Part shown: piece by piece, positions 32,843-43,106 of the stretch
How the letters are laid out: every line of letters begins with the position of its first letter
How positions within the stretch are numbered: the stretch's first letter is position 1
Assembly: GCA_017552435.1 (NCBI GenBank)
Contig: JAFZPZ010000066.1
Span: 1 to 44,330, forward strand
DNA from: Bacteroidaceae bacterium
Lineage (GTDB): Bacteria; Bacteroidota; Bacteroidia; Bacteroidales; Bacteroidaceae
DNA: 44,330 nt
Direction: 5' to 3'
Notes under the pieces: model-generated
What the model was told of the DNA's origin: nothing
Databases searched by the model: none
Seen by the model: the letters and a program-made list of their open reading frames with translations, nothing else
Made by a program: the position numbers and the translations under genes

Positions 32843-34246
32843 TTATCTTGCGTAATCTTGCGTGATTTTTCTGCACGTCTCAAAAGCAGTCATAGTAACA
32901 CCCTCAATACCTGGCAGGATGAGATTCTGTCCTGTGAGCAGCAAATTGGGCAACGGCGTGCCCACAGAATGGAAACTAAGCATCGGAGTACGGCAATCCT
33001 TCCGCATTCCAAAAGCACTGCCTTTTGGGCTTCCCAAATAATCGCGATAGGTAAGTGGAGTACTAGTATAGCACTGCTCTACCATATTATGCAAACCGGG
33101 AATGTATTGTTCGGCCAAAGTGATACACTGTTCAACTTTCTTTTTGCACAATTCCTTGTAGCCATTACCGCGGCACCCGACCTTAGTATCTTCCCAAGCC
33201 TTGCATTCGTCCCATAACATGGGCGTGAGGAGGTCTATCTGTAAGAGTGTGTCCGTGCCGTCCTCCGGAGCCCTTGCACTGATCATAACACCTTTCACGG
33301 GATCGTTTTTTTCGGCCATGGTCCATACGTTAGGTTTGTCATAGACGAAGACATTGTGAGCAAAGTAGCGCAGTGCGCCGGGCTTAATGCTTAATTGCAC
33401 AGTGAACATACCGCAGGTGTTTTCTGCTGCCATCATCCGTCTGCGGAAAGCTTTGCGTACAGAAGGACAATCTTCCAGCAACTGGCATAGCACGGCGGGA
33501 TGTATATCGGAAATAAAGTATCCGGCTTCATAGGATGTGCCATCTGCACAAGTGGCTTTCGTAATGCGGCCGTCTGTCTCTGTCAGTCGTAAAACCTTGC
33601 TGTTCGTCCGAACCTCACCTCCTGCCTCGCGGATAATGCTGACGAGTTTGTTCACCAACAAATTACCGTCTCCCCTAAGCCGCCAGCTACTCTCAATGTA
33701 ACTAGAGCATGTGTGCGCGAAATTGAAGAGCGGAAGCGACTCTCGCCTAAGTTCTGTCTTCATCGCAGCAGCACTGACAACATTCAATAGCAGCTCGTCA
33801 GAGAAAACCTGATGAAGATAATCGTAGGCGCAGACATCCATATCGGCATCTGTGATGTTTTGCAACCGATGGACATAACTTTGGAGCGCCTCACGCTGAT
33901 GTGGAAAGTCCTTAGCAAGTCCTTCGGCAAATGCTTCATAACCCTGATGGAAAGCAAAGTGTCGGCCTGCAATGATGACATGGTCAAAGTCTTCGTCCAT
34001 CTGTTGCCAAGGGAGGGTTAGGAGTCCTAGTTGTTCAAAGGCTTTGTGCATCGCCTGACCAGGAGCCAGCCCGCCCACATAGTGCAGTCCTGTATCATAG
34101 TGCAGTCCGCCTCTGCGGAAACTCTGCATGCAGCCGCCAAGCTGATGAGAGCCTTCCAACACGAGCGTCCTCAGCCCCTGCCTGGCAAGTAATACGCCAC
34201 ACTCCAGCCCGCCAAGTCCGCTACCGATAATCAGGACATCGTGCAT
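32843..34246 (-). CDS. FAD-dependent oxidoreductase, CrtI/RetSat-like
   Basis: The protein is 467 residues. The N-terminal dinucleotide-binding motif is IIGSGLGGLECGVLLARQG, followed by LVLEGSHQLGGCMQSF, typical of phytoene desaturase and retinol saturase relatives. The C-terminal FAD motif is NLLLTGQNLILPGIEGVTMTAFE, and CYTSTPLTYRDYLGSPKGSAFG is like bacterial proteins annotated as all-trans-retinol 13,14-reductase. It should oxidise, saturate or isomerise double bonds in a lipid chain. Its start codon directly follows the ACP stop, so the two are translationally linked. The substrate may be the acyl chain made by the upstream ketoacyl synthase; this is inference. Confidence 0.82.
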   Translation of the reverse strand: MHDVLIIGSGLGGLECGVLLARQGLRTLVLEGSHQLGGCMQSFRRGGLHYDTGLHYVGGLAPGQAMHKAFEQLGLLTLPWQQMDEDFDHVIIAGRHFAFHQGYEAFAEGLAKDFPHQREALQSYVHRLQNITDADMDVCAYDYLHQVFSDELLLNVVSAAAMKTELRRESLPLFNFAHTCSSYIESSWRLRGDGNLLVNKLVSIIREAGGEVRTNSKVLRLTETDGRITKATCADGTSYEAGYFISDIHPAVLCQLLEDCPSVRKAFRRRMMAAENTCGMFTVQLSIKPGALRYFAHNVFVYDKPNVWTMAEKNDPVKGVMISARAPEDGTDTLLQIDLLTPMLWDECKAWEDTKVGCRGNGYKELCKKKVEQCITLAEQYIPGLHNMVEQCYTSTPLTYRDYLGSPKGSAFGMRKDCRTPMLSFHSVGTPLPNLLLTGQNLILPGIEGVTMTAFETCRKITQDYAR

Positions 34247-34489
34247 TTATTTCTGGTGCTGCTCGATGTAGTCGTAGAGTTGAGCAAAGGTCTTGATAGT
34301 GGGAAGCTCTGCTTTCGAGATGAGCACGCCATACTTAGTCTGTACAATACCAATAAGATCCACAAGGCTAAGGCTGTCGAGCTCAAGCGTCTGATAGATG
34401 GGAGCATCAGGAGTGATAGCTGTCTCATCGATTTCAAACTCTTCTGCCAGTTCCGCATTGATTTCAGCAATGATTTCTTCTCTTGTCAT
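34247..34489 (-). CDS. Acyl carrier protein
   Basis: This 80-residue acidic helical protein carries the phosphopantetheine site Asp38-Ser39-Leu40 in LELDSLSLVDL. It is not the housekeeping AcpP: it is more divergent and lies in a cluster with a ketoacyl synthase, a GNAT-fold acyltransferase and an FAD oxidoreductase. It likely carries the acyl chain of a dedicated pathway. It abuts the oxidoreductase gene with no gap and is 57 bases after the ketoacyl synthase gene. Confidence 0.9.
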   Translation of the reverse strand: MTREEIIAEINAELAEEFEIDETAITPDAPIYQTLELDSLSLVDLIGIVQTKYGVLISKAELPTIKTFAQLYDYIEQHQK

Positions 34490-34546
34490 ATCGTTCTTTT
34501 TTTGATTATAATGAATAATACGTTTAATTAATATTATGATGTACCG

Positions 34547-35767
34547 TTATACGTTCTTCACGATGAGAGTAGAGTTGGTGCCACCGAAGCCGAAACTATT
34601 GGAGAGGAACATATCAAAATGCTGTTCCTTCGTTTCGGGCAGGACGTTGAGACAGGCTGTTCCGTCATCAGGCTTCTCAAAGTTGATATTGCCGGCGATA
34701 AAGCCGTTTTTCATCATTAGTGTAGAATAGATGATTTCACTGGCTCCAGCCATCCACATTTCGTGACCTGTCTGGCTCTTTGTAGAGGTGACAGGCACGG
34801 TACGTTCTCCGAAAATCTGTGCAATGGCCTGTGCCTCTCGCTGGTCTCCGATGACGGTACTTGTAGCATGAGCATTGATGTATCCAATTTGTTTTGGATC
34901 AATTCCTCCGTTATGGAGGCAGAGTTCGAGCGAGCGAGCGGGACCAGCTACATCCGGTGTAGAAATATGGTCACCGTTTCCAGAGAAGCCCCAACTTATT
35001 ACCTCAGCAATGATTTTGGCTCCACGCTTAACAGCGTGTTCATAACTTTCCAATATAACTGTCGCACCACCACCACTTGGCACGAGACCGTCTCGACCTG
35101 CATCAAACGGACGGCTGGCTTTCTCAGGTTCATCTTCGCGAATGGAGAAAGCTTGAATACCATCGAAGGATGCAATGCCATACATGTTGTTTTCTTCAGC
35201 ACCACCACAAACCACACAATCCTGCAAACCCTGTTGGATGAGCAGTGCACCTAAACCAATGCTCTGAGAACCAGATGCACAGGCTGCCGATGCAGTAAGA
35301 TTGATACCACGAAGTTTGAAAAGGCAAGCTAGGTTCATTGTGATATTGGAGTTCATACTTTGGAATATGGCGCCGCTACCGCAAGCTACTGTACTATTAG
35401 CTTGGCGGAATTTGTCAAGACTATTCATCGTGGCTTCTGCAGCGGAATCGTTTCCATAAATGATACCCACTTCATGTGTAGCGAGATAGTCCTCATCAAT
35501 GCCAGCATTTTCAAGAGCTTGCTTAGTAGCGATGTAACCGTATTGTGCTTCTTCGGGCATAAAATTGCGAAGGTTGCGTGGAACGTATGCTTTGAGGTCT
35601 ACCTTGGGCACATCGCCCACAAGTGCCGAACGGAAACCGGCATCTTTACGCTCCTGACTGAAGATGATGCCACTCTTTCCCTGATAGAGTGCATCGCGCA
35701 CTTCGTCAAGAGATGTTCCGATGCAGGACCAAATGCCCATACCTGTTATAACTACTCTATTTGCCAT
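34547..35767 (-). CDS. Beta-ketoacyl-ACP synthase (FabF-like)
   Basis: In this 406-residue condensing enzyme the Cys-His-His triad of KAS I/II is complete: Cys163 in SAACASGSQ, His300 in NAHATSTVIGD and His335 in KSQTGHEMWMAGASEI with Lys330. The end SNSFGFGGTNSTLIV is typical. It extends an acyl chain on ACP by decarboxylative condensation. The sequence HATST in place of HGTST and the context suggest a specialised enzyme rather than the housekeeping FabF. It lies 69 bases after the GNAT gene. Confidence 0.9.
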   Translation of the reverse strand: MANRVVITGMGIWSCIGTSLDEVRDALYQGKSGIIFSQERKDAGFRSALVGDVPKVDLKAYVPRNLRNFMPEEAQYGYIATKQALENAGIDEDYLATHEVGIIYGNDSAAEATMNSLDKFRQANSTVACGSGAIFQSMNSNITMNLACLFKLRGINLTASAACASGSQSIGLGALLIQQGLQDCVVCGGAEENNMYGIASFDGIQAFSIREDEPEKASRPFDAGRDGLVPSGGGATVILESYEHAVKRGAKIIAEVISWGFSGNGDHISTPDVAGPARSLELCLHNGGIDPKQIGYINAHATSTVIGDQREAQAIAQIFGERTVPVTSTKSQTGHEMWMAGASEIIYSTLMMKNGFIAGNINFEKPDDGTACLNVLPETKEQHFDMFLSNSFGFGGTNSTLIVKNV

Positions 35768-35836
35768 CTTTTTCTCTATGATTTTTACTATTTACGATTA
35801 ACTGTTTATTCCCTCTCTATGAAACGGGTTAAGAGG

Positions 35837-36967
35837 TTATATCTCTTTGCTGAAGCACCTTCTGCGCTTGCAGAATGTTGGGCTAAGTGCCTTCCACTGC
35901 GAGAGTACCTTCATGTTGTCCTCAAGCATGGGTCCTGTCTCTGCCAGATGGAACCCCTTTTCGTTGAAGATAGGAATGAGGTCGGCAAAAAGCAAGGCAT
36001 TGACGCCCAAAGCTTGCCATTCGGGATGAACAGCGATGAGGAGTAATTCCACTTCGTCCTCGTGCTGCCATTTCAGCGCTCGAAGCAAGTGATACCAGCC
36101 AAAAGGGAACAATCGCCCACCTGATTTTTGCAATGCCCTTGAGAGGTTAGGCATTGTTATGCTGCAAGCGATGAGATTACCTTCGCAATCTTCTACCATT
36201 GGAAGCATGCGAAGGTCGAGCATCTTGATGTATTCTTCGACGAAAGCGTCAGCCTCTTCATCGGTGTGAGGCGTATAGCCGAAGAGTTGTTTATAGGCAG
36301 CATTGAGCAGATGGAATATCTTGCGTCCGTATCCACCTTTGACGATTTCGTCATATGAAAGTTTCTTAACTTTTAGTCCATATAGATCACCTACAAGCTT
36401 TTGTACGCGAGCAAAACGTTCGGGTACTTCTGCAGGGACCTCCACTTTGACTTGCACCCAATCGACCTCCTTGCTGTAGCCATGCAACGTCATGTGCTCG
36501 GGATAATAAGGGGGATTATAGATGGTAATGGCGGTACCCATTTGGTCGAAATCTTCGATGAGCATTCCTTCCTTGTCAAAATCGGAAATACCCAAAGGTC
36601 CCTGAATAGAGTCCATACCTTTGCTACGCCCCCAATCCTCTACGGCTTTTAACAACGCAGAGGAGACGTCTGTGTCATCCACGAATTCAATCCAACCGAA
36701 ACGTACACAGTTACCCTTCCAAATTTGATTGGCCTTGTGGTTAATAATGCCCACAATGCGCCCAACGGGTTCTTCTTCGCTATAAGCCACGAATTGAACT
36801 ACGTCGCAATGTTGCAAACCTGGATTGTGCTTTGGGTCAAACCAACCTCGGACATCTCTTTCCAAATCAGGCACATAGCGCGAATTGCCCTTGTAAATCT
36901 TCTTGGGAAGTTCCACAAAGTCGTTCATCTGACGTTTGGTTTGGACAGTTTTTATGGTGCACTTCAT
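35837..36967 (-). CDS. Long GNAT-fold acyltransferase
   Basis: This 376-residue protein starts with KRQMNDFVELPKKIYKGNSRYVPDL and contains VGRIVGIINHKANQ, SIQGPLGISDFDKEGMLIEDFD and LLIAVHPEWQALGVNALLFADLIPIF, a GNAT acyl-CoA-binding core in a longer chain. The overall look resembles the group that includes the bacterial ceramide synthase of Caulobacter (bCerS), but I cannot verify this. An N- or O-acyltransferase acting with the neighbouring ACP and ketoacyl synthase is the likely role. It is the first gene of the minus-strand cluster and has its own promoter and a GC-rich leader hairpin (36983-36998). Confidence 0.75.
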   Translation of the reverse strand: MKCTIKTVQTKRQMNDFVELPKKIYKGNSRYVPDLERDVRGWFDPKHNPGLQHCDVVQFVAYSEEEPVGRIVGIINHKANQIWKGNCVRFGWIEFVDDTDVSSALLKAVEDWGRSKGMDSIQGPLGISDFDKEGMLIEDFDQMGTAITIYNPPYYPEHMTLHGYSKEVDWVQVKVEVPAEVPERFARVQKLVGDLYGLKVKKLSYDEIVKGGYGRKIFHLLNAAYKQLFGYTPHTDEEADAFVEEYIKMLDLRMLPMVEDCEGNLIACSITMPNLSRALQKSGGRLFPFGWYHLLRALKWQHEDEVELLLIAVHPEWQALGVNALLFADLIPIFNEKGFHLAETGPMLEDNMKVLSQWKALSPTFCKRRRCFSKEI

Positions 36968-36982
36968 GTCTTAAACTATGCG

Positions 36983-36998
36983 TGCGCGCAAACGCGCA
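36983..36998 (-). promoter_or_regulatory. GC-rich hairpin in the leader of the GNAT cluster
   Basis: On the minus strand, TGCGCG, TTTG loop, CGCGCA forms a tight 6-bp stem with a four-base loop. It lies between the -7 box and the start codon at 36967, 16 bases before the ATG, so it could affect translation. Confidence 0.45.
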
Positions 36999-37009
36999 TT
37001 AATCGGCTG

Positions 37010-37017
37010 CAAAATTA
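37010..37017 (-). promoter_or_regulatory. -7 box for the GNAT-KS-ACP cluster
   Basis: On the minus strand this reads TAATTTTG, matching TAnnTTTG, 42 bases before the start at 36967. Confidence 0.55.
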
Positions 37018-37125
37018 CTAAAAAATATCCAAAATCTCACTATAGGAGGCACTAAAAATGTGAAATAGTTCTCTTTTTCGTGATATAATATGAGTTTTTG
37101 TGTAATAATAGATAAAGCAATAACA

Positions 37126-37179
37126 GAGAAAAAGGCGAAAACCATGCAACAGAACATCTCTGTTGCAGGCTTCCGCCTT
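37126..37179 (-). terminator. Rho-independent terminator of the DUF349 gene
   Basis: On the minus strand an outer stem AAGGCG/CGCCTT (37174-37179 with 37132-37137) encloses an inner stem GCAACAGA/TCTGTTGC (37146-37153 with 37159-37166), followed by a short T-run. It lies 30 bases past the DUF349 stop codon. Confidence 0.7.
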
Positions 37180-37208
37180 CATAGTTTTGTGAACGACGGT
37201 ACAGATGC

Positions 37209-39179
37209 TTATTCCTGTTCGTTGGTCTTCTGTTCTTCGCTTTGCTCTTGTGGCAATATCGGAGCATCAAGCATTTTTATTTTCTGCGCCAAAAGATTAA
37301 GTTCGCTACGGAGTTTTTCAATCTTCTTATTCATAGCCTCAACCAAAGAATTGCCTTTTTTACTACTTGAATTGAGGAAACCGATGTTGTTTTCATAGGT
37401 TTTGATTTCGCTCAACATTCGTTCATAGGCACGTTGCATACGCTGACGCTCTGTGTCAAGTGAGCCTGATTCTTTTTCAATCCTTTGCTGAAGGCCTTGA
37501 CGGAAGTTGTTGAGGCGACGTTTTGCCTGACTGACACCATAAGCATCATAGATTTTGTCGCAGATGGCACGGTATTCTTTGTAGAGAGCTTCTTTGTCAC
37601 GGAAGGGAACGTGTCCTACTTCGTTCCATTTCTGTTGAAGTTCCCTAACTTGTGCAATGATATTCTCGCCTTCTGTCTCAGCCAGTTCCTTGAGTTGTGC
37701 AATGATGCCGAGTTTTTTCTCTTTGTTGGCTTTTTCCTCGTTGCGTGTGTCGGCTGTAGCGGCTTGCCTTGCTTCAAAGAAATGGTCGCAAGCAGCGGTA
37801 AAACGTTTCCAAAGATCTTCACTATACTTGCGAGGAACGGTACCAATTTCTTTCCATTGCTTCTGGAGGTTGATGAGGATATCGCCAGTGGAACGCCAAT
37901 CAGTGCTCTCCATGAGTGCTTCGGCTTTCTCCACCAATTCTTTTTTCTTGGCGAGATTGGCGTTAAGTTCTTCTTTTAGGTCGTGGAAGAAGGCCGTCTT
38001 TTTCTCGAAAAATGCATCACATGCCTGACGGAAGCGCTCGAAGATGACTGTATTCATTTTTTGCGGAGCAAAGCCTATGGTTTTCCATTCTGCCTGAAGT
38101 TCCTTAATTTTTTGTGTGACAGCATCCCAATCGGCGAAAGTTTTGAGGCTTTCGGTCTCAATGGCTTCAATTTGTTCACAGAGGGCAGTCTTTTTTGTCA
38201 GATTTTCTTCCTCACGGGCTTTAAGTGCATCGAAATATGCCTGATGTTTTTTATTTATAATGGTGGAAGCCTCTTTGAACTTTGCCCACACCTCCTCGCG
38301 GATTTCCTTAGCGACTGGACCAGTTTCTTTCCATTCCTGATGGAGCGCCTGTAGTTGGTTGAAAGCCTGTAAAATATCTGGGTTTTCAGCAAGAGCTTCT
38401 GCCTGACTGATAAGACGTGCCTTGATTTCAAGATTCTTCTTGAAGTCATAATCGCGAAGTTCGTGTCCAAGTTTAAGAAGATCGTAATACTGCTCGACAT
38501 AGAGCTGATAGTTCTTCCAGAGTTCTGTGGCACGTTCGGCAGGAACAGCTTTGATTTCCTTCCATTCTGTCTGCAAGGCTTTGAATTCGTCGAAATTTTG
38601 GTTTGCTTCTTCTGGTGTGGAAGCAAGCTGCTGAATGCGTTCTAATATTTCGAGCTTTCGCTTGAGGTTATCCTGTTTCTGCTTCTCCTGAGCTTCCTGA
38701 ATAGCAGCACGACGTTCGCGTATGGTTTGCATCGCTTCACGGAAGACAGGTTCTTCTGGGTCTATTTGTGGCATGAACTTATCCTCCTCGCCACCAGCTT
38801 CGATGAAAGCGTTGAAGGCTTTCTGAATCTCAGAATTATGGAATTTGTAGAAGAGTTGCTTGAGCAAATTGAGTTCCGTCTTGTCACCCGCTTCGCCGCT
38901 TTGAGCGATTTCCTGTATTCGGGCAACAACTTCTTCTTTTGTGCGGAATGTTTGCTGAATAATCTCCTGCTCGGTCTCAGGTATTTGCTCGGTTTCTTCC
39001 GGCTGTTCTACCTCATCGGGCAGTTCTACAGAAATCTCGCTTTGTTCTAACGAAGACGGAGCATCGCTCACTGTTGCTTCAACTGTTGCCTCAGCTACAG
39101 ATTCTTTTGCCTGTTCGGCTGTAATCTCAGAAGACTGCTCAATGGCAGTAGTCTCATTAGTCTCTAAAGAGTCCATCAT
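37209..39179 (-). CDS. DUF349 repeat protein
   Basis: This 656-residue, highly charged and helical protein has at least five DUF349 repeats with the pattern LQxxWKEIGxVPRK...LWKRFxxACDxFFE (for example LQTEWKEIKAVPAERATELWKNY and LQKQWKEIGTVPRKYSEDLWKRF). The first 75 residues are Glu/Thr/Val-rich and probably disordered. The last 100 residues look like a coiled coil. No signal peptide, so cytoplasmic. The family has no firmly known role. It is a stand-alone gene with its own terminator. Confidence 0.9.
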   Translation of the reverse strand: MMDSLETNETTAIEQSSEITAEQAKESVAEATVEATVSDAPSSLEQSEISVELPDEVEQPEETEQIPETEQEIIQQTFRTKEEVVARIQEIAQSGEAGDKTELNLLKQLFYKFHNSEIQKAFNAFIEAGGEEDKFMPQIDPEEPVFREAMQTIRERRAAIQEAQEKQKQDNLKRKLEILERIQQLASTPEEANQNFDEFKALQTEWKEIKAVPAERATELWKNYQLYVEQYYDLLKLGHELRDYDFKKNLEIKARLISQAEALAENPDILQAFNQLQALHQEWKETGPVAKEIREEVWAKFKEASTIINKKHQAYFDALKAREEENLTKKTALCEQIEAIETESLKTFADWDAVTQKIKELQAEWKTIGFAPQKMNTVIFERFRQACDAFFEKKTAFFHDLKEELNANLAKKKELVEKAEALMESTDWRSTGDILINLQKQWKEIGTVPRKYSEDLWKRFTAACDHFFEARQAATADTRNEEKANKEKKLGIIAQLKELAETEGENIIAQVRELQQKWNEVGHVPFRDKEALYKEYRAICDKIYDAYGVSQAKRRLNNFRQGLQQRIEKESGSLDTERQRMQRAYERMLSEIKTYENNIGFLNSSSKKGNSLVEAMNKKIEKLRSELNLLAQKIKMLDAPILPQEQSEEQKTNEQE

Positions 39180-39225
39180 TAATTATTTACGATTTAACTA
39201 TTTACAATTTTCTTAATAGTGGACG

Positions 39226-39232
39226 CAAAGTA
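39226..39232 (-). promoter_or_regulatory. Possible -7 box for the DUF349 gene
   Basis: On the minus strand this reads TACTTTG, one base shorter than the usual TAnnTTTG, 46 bases before the start at 39179. Confidence 0.35.
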
Positions 39233-39287
39233 CGCAAAAAAAGCCCTAACCTGCAAGGAAAGGGCCTGATTTTTTTACTTTTAAACG

Positions 39288-40214
39288 TTAAATCCACGTT
39301 TTGCGCTTAAAATACCACATGAAGAGAACAGTAACACCTATCGAGAGGAACAATGCGAGGGGGAAACCCCATGAGGCATTTTCCATACCATTTATCAGGT
39401 TCATGCCAAAGAGGCTAGCAATGAGAGTCGGGAACATCAAGATAATACTGATACTGGTGAGCATCTTCATGACCGAACTCATGTTGTTGTTGATAATATT
39501 GGCATAGGTGTCCATTGTCGAGTCGAGGATATTAGCGTAGATGTTGGTCGTTTCGCGAGCCTGACTCATTTCGATGCCGACGTCTTCTATCATATCTGCA
39601 TCCAGCTCATCTATGGGCAGTTTAAACTTCAGTTTGGAAAGAAGGTTTTCGTTGCCTCGGATGGAGGTAACGAAGTAAGTGAGGCTATCCTGCAACCGGC
39701 TTAGGGAGATAAGATCAGCATTGTCAACCTTGCGGTCCAGGTTCTGCTTAGCTTTGTCGATGAGGGTGCTGATCTGCTTGAGTCGCTTTAGGTACCATAC
39801 AGCACAACAGAGGAAAAGCCGGAATATCATATCTACAGAATCGACGAAACCCAAACCTCGTTTCTGTTGATAAGAGACAAAGTCTATCATCATGTTTGTC
39901 TCGAAGTTGCAGACAGTGATGAGTACATCGCCCTTCATGATGATACCTAGTGGGATGGTGGTATAGGGTGTACGACTCTTAGTTTCCTTGATGAAGGGGA
40001 TACGCAGGATGATGAGCACCCAACCTTCGTCAATGTCGTAACGTGCACGTTCGTCGGTATCGGCGATATCGCTGATGTAGTAATCGGGGATTTTAAGTGT
40101 TGTTTCAAGGAAGTTAACATCTTCCTCTGTGGGGCAGGTTACTTGCACCCAGCAGCCGGGCTGCCATTCCTCAATGGTGCGCAGACCATTCGAAGTGTTC
40201 CAGTATGTTCGCAT
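39288..40214 (-). CDS. corA: CorA-type magnesium/metal ion transporter
   Basis: The 308-residue product is from the ATG at 40214; the longer frame from 40286 adds residues that are not CorA-like. The family signature GMN is at 270-272 (ASLFGMNLINGMEN), in the usual place after the first of two C-terminal transmembrane segments, and the chain ends with the basic KRKTWI. The N-terminal part is the cytoplasmic alpha/beta funnel domain. It forms a pentameric channel for Mg2+ or other divalent cations in the inner membrane. Two tRNA-Gln genes lie upstream on the same strand, so it may partly share their promoter. Confidence 0.92.
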   Translation of the reverse strand: MRTYWNTSNGLRTIEEWQPGCWVQVTCPTEEDVNFLETTLKIPDYYISDIADTDERARYDIDEGWVLIILRIPFIKETKSRTPYTTIPLGIIMKGDVLITVCNFETNMMIDFVSYQQKRGLGFVDSVDMIFRLFLCCAVWYLKRLKQISTLIDKAKQNLDRKVDNADLISLSRLQDSLTYFVTSIRGNENLLSKLKFKLPIDELDADMIEDVGIEMSQARETTNIYANILDSTMDTYANIINNNMSSVMKMLTSISIILMFPTLIASLFGMNLINGMENASWGFPLALFLSIGVTVLFMWYFKRKTWI

Positions 40215-40379
40215 CGTTCTTTTTCCTCCTCTGTTTAGGGATGGGGTACATGCACAGAAATCTTTGGCTCCTTCTGGAGCTTGCATGACGATGCAGACTC
40301 CGGAGCGCTAAGAATTGTAATTATCCGCGTGATAGTCGTCCATTGTGGTTATAGAAATATTGTTTGTTGTGTTTCTTTG

Positions 40380-40450
40380 TTGGGCTACCCGGACTCGAAC
40401 CAGGAAAGGCAGGACCAGAATCTGCAGTGTTACCATTACACCATAGCCCA
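40380..40450 (-). tRNA. tRNA-Gln (CUG), copy 2
   Basis: The minus strand folds as a 71-base cloverleaf: acceptor TGGGCTA/TAGCCCA, D-arm GTGT/ACAC, anticodon loop TTCTGGT with anticodon CTG, and T-loop TTCGAGT. CCA is not encoded. It is identical to the copy at 40469-40539 and 18 bases from it. Confidence 0.93.
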
Positions 40451-40468
40451 ATCGGCTCAAAATTTCTG

Positions 40469-40539
40469 TTGGGCTACCCGGACTCGAACCAGGAAAGGCA
40501 GGACCAGAATCTGCAGTGTTACCATTACACCATAGCCCA
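40469..40539 (-). tRNA. tRNA-Gln (CUG), copy 1
   Basis: Sequence and fold are identical to the copy at 40380-40450. It is the promoter-proximal member of a tandem pair on the minus strand. Confidence 0.93.
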
Positions 40540-40573
40540 ATGCTTAACACGCCTTAACAGACGTTTGCGGCTG

Positions 40574-40581
40574 CAAAGGTA
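40574..40581 (-). promoter_or_regulatory. -7 box for the tRNA-Gln pair
   Basis: On the minus strand this reads TACCTTTG, 34 bases before the 5' end of the first tRNA-Gln. The region beyond (40629-40688) is a run of imperfect AACTCTTAATT repeats. Confidence 0.65.
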
Positions 40582-40628
40582 CAGCTTTTTTATAAACTCG
40601 CAAATCTTTATGCTAAAAAAAACAAAAT

Positions 40629-40688
40629 AATTCTTAATTCTTAACTCTTAACTCTTAATTATGAACTCTTAATTATGAACTATAAACT
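40629..40688. repeat. Imperfect AACTCTTAATT/ATGAACT simple repeats
   Basis: Short direct repeats such as AATTCTTAA, AACTCTTAA and ATTATGAACT fill the space between the divergent tRNA-Gln and rsfS promoters. The same words occur near 5535, 22640 and 43079. Confidence 0.5.
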
Positions 40689-40696
40689 ATTTTTCG

Positions 40697-40704
40697 TACC
40701 TTTG
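40697..40704 (+). promoter_or_regulatory. -7 box for rsfS-ftsH-cdsA
   Basis: TACCTTTG lies 36 bases before the rsfS ATG at 40740. Confidence 0.7.
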
Positions 40705-40739
40705 CACGCATCTTGTGATACATATATTTTATTTTGCGA

Positions 40740-41099
40740 ATGAAGAAAAAGAATGAATTGGTCGAAGTCATCGTAGCCGGGTTGCAGGATAAGAAAGGGC
40801 GCGACATTGTTGTGGCCGACCTTATGGACATTCCCGATGCTGTATGCCATTACTTTGTCATCTGTTCGGGGGGATCACCACAGCAGGTACAAGCTCTTGC
40901 GCATTCGGTGGGAGACTCCTGTCGTGACAAAGCCTCTGTCAAACCAATAGCAGTGGATGGCCTGCATAATGCTATTTGGGTTGCAATGGATTATGCCGAT
41001 GTTATCGTACATATTTTCCTACCTGAGCAGCGTGCTTTTTACGATATCGAGCATCTGTGGGCTGATGCTGACCTTCACTGTATTCCTAATATAGATTGA
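40740..41099 (+). CDS. rsfS: Ribosomal silencing factor RsfS
   Basis: This 119-residue protein of the RsfS/Iojap family contains KGRDIVVADLMDIPDAVCHYFVICSG, HNAIWVAMDYADVIVHIF and YDIEHLWADA, all typical. It binds ribosomal protein uL14 and blocks subunit joining when nutrients run out. ATG at 40740 is preferred; a TTG at 40734 is also in frame. It is followed by ftsH after 15 bases and cdsA, an order common in Bacteroidales. Confidence 0.94.
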   Translation: MKKKNELVEVIVAGLQDKKGRDIVVADLMDIPDAVCHYFVICSGGSPQQVQALAHSVGDSCRDKASVKPIAVDGLHNAIWVAMDYADVIVHIFLPEQRAFYDIEHLWADADLHCIPNID

Positions 41100-41114
41100 T
41101 TTTTCCGAAAACCT

Positions 41115-43076
<1,962 letters not shown>

Positions 43077-43078
43077 CT

Positions 43079-43106
43079 ATGAACTATGAATTATGAACTA
43101 TGAACT
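43079..43106 (+). repeat. ATGAACT heptamer repeat covering the cdsA start codon
   Basis: ATG triplets occur every 7 bases at 43079, 43086, 43093 and 43100 within ATGAACT/ATGAATT units. The last one is the cdsA start; the other three open very short frames that stop within a few codons. Confidence 0.7.

Noticed and set aside
32833-32883. Start of the DUF5686 gene at 32883, overlapping the FAD oxidoreductase gene
   Set aside because: The signal peptide begins at the ATG at 32832, and the extra 17 residues are charged and unlike the family.
40308-40630. Small open frames across the two tRNA-Gln genes on both strands
   Set aside because: They are translations of tRNA sequence repeated twice.
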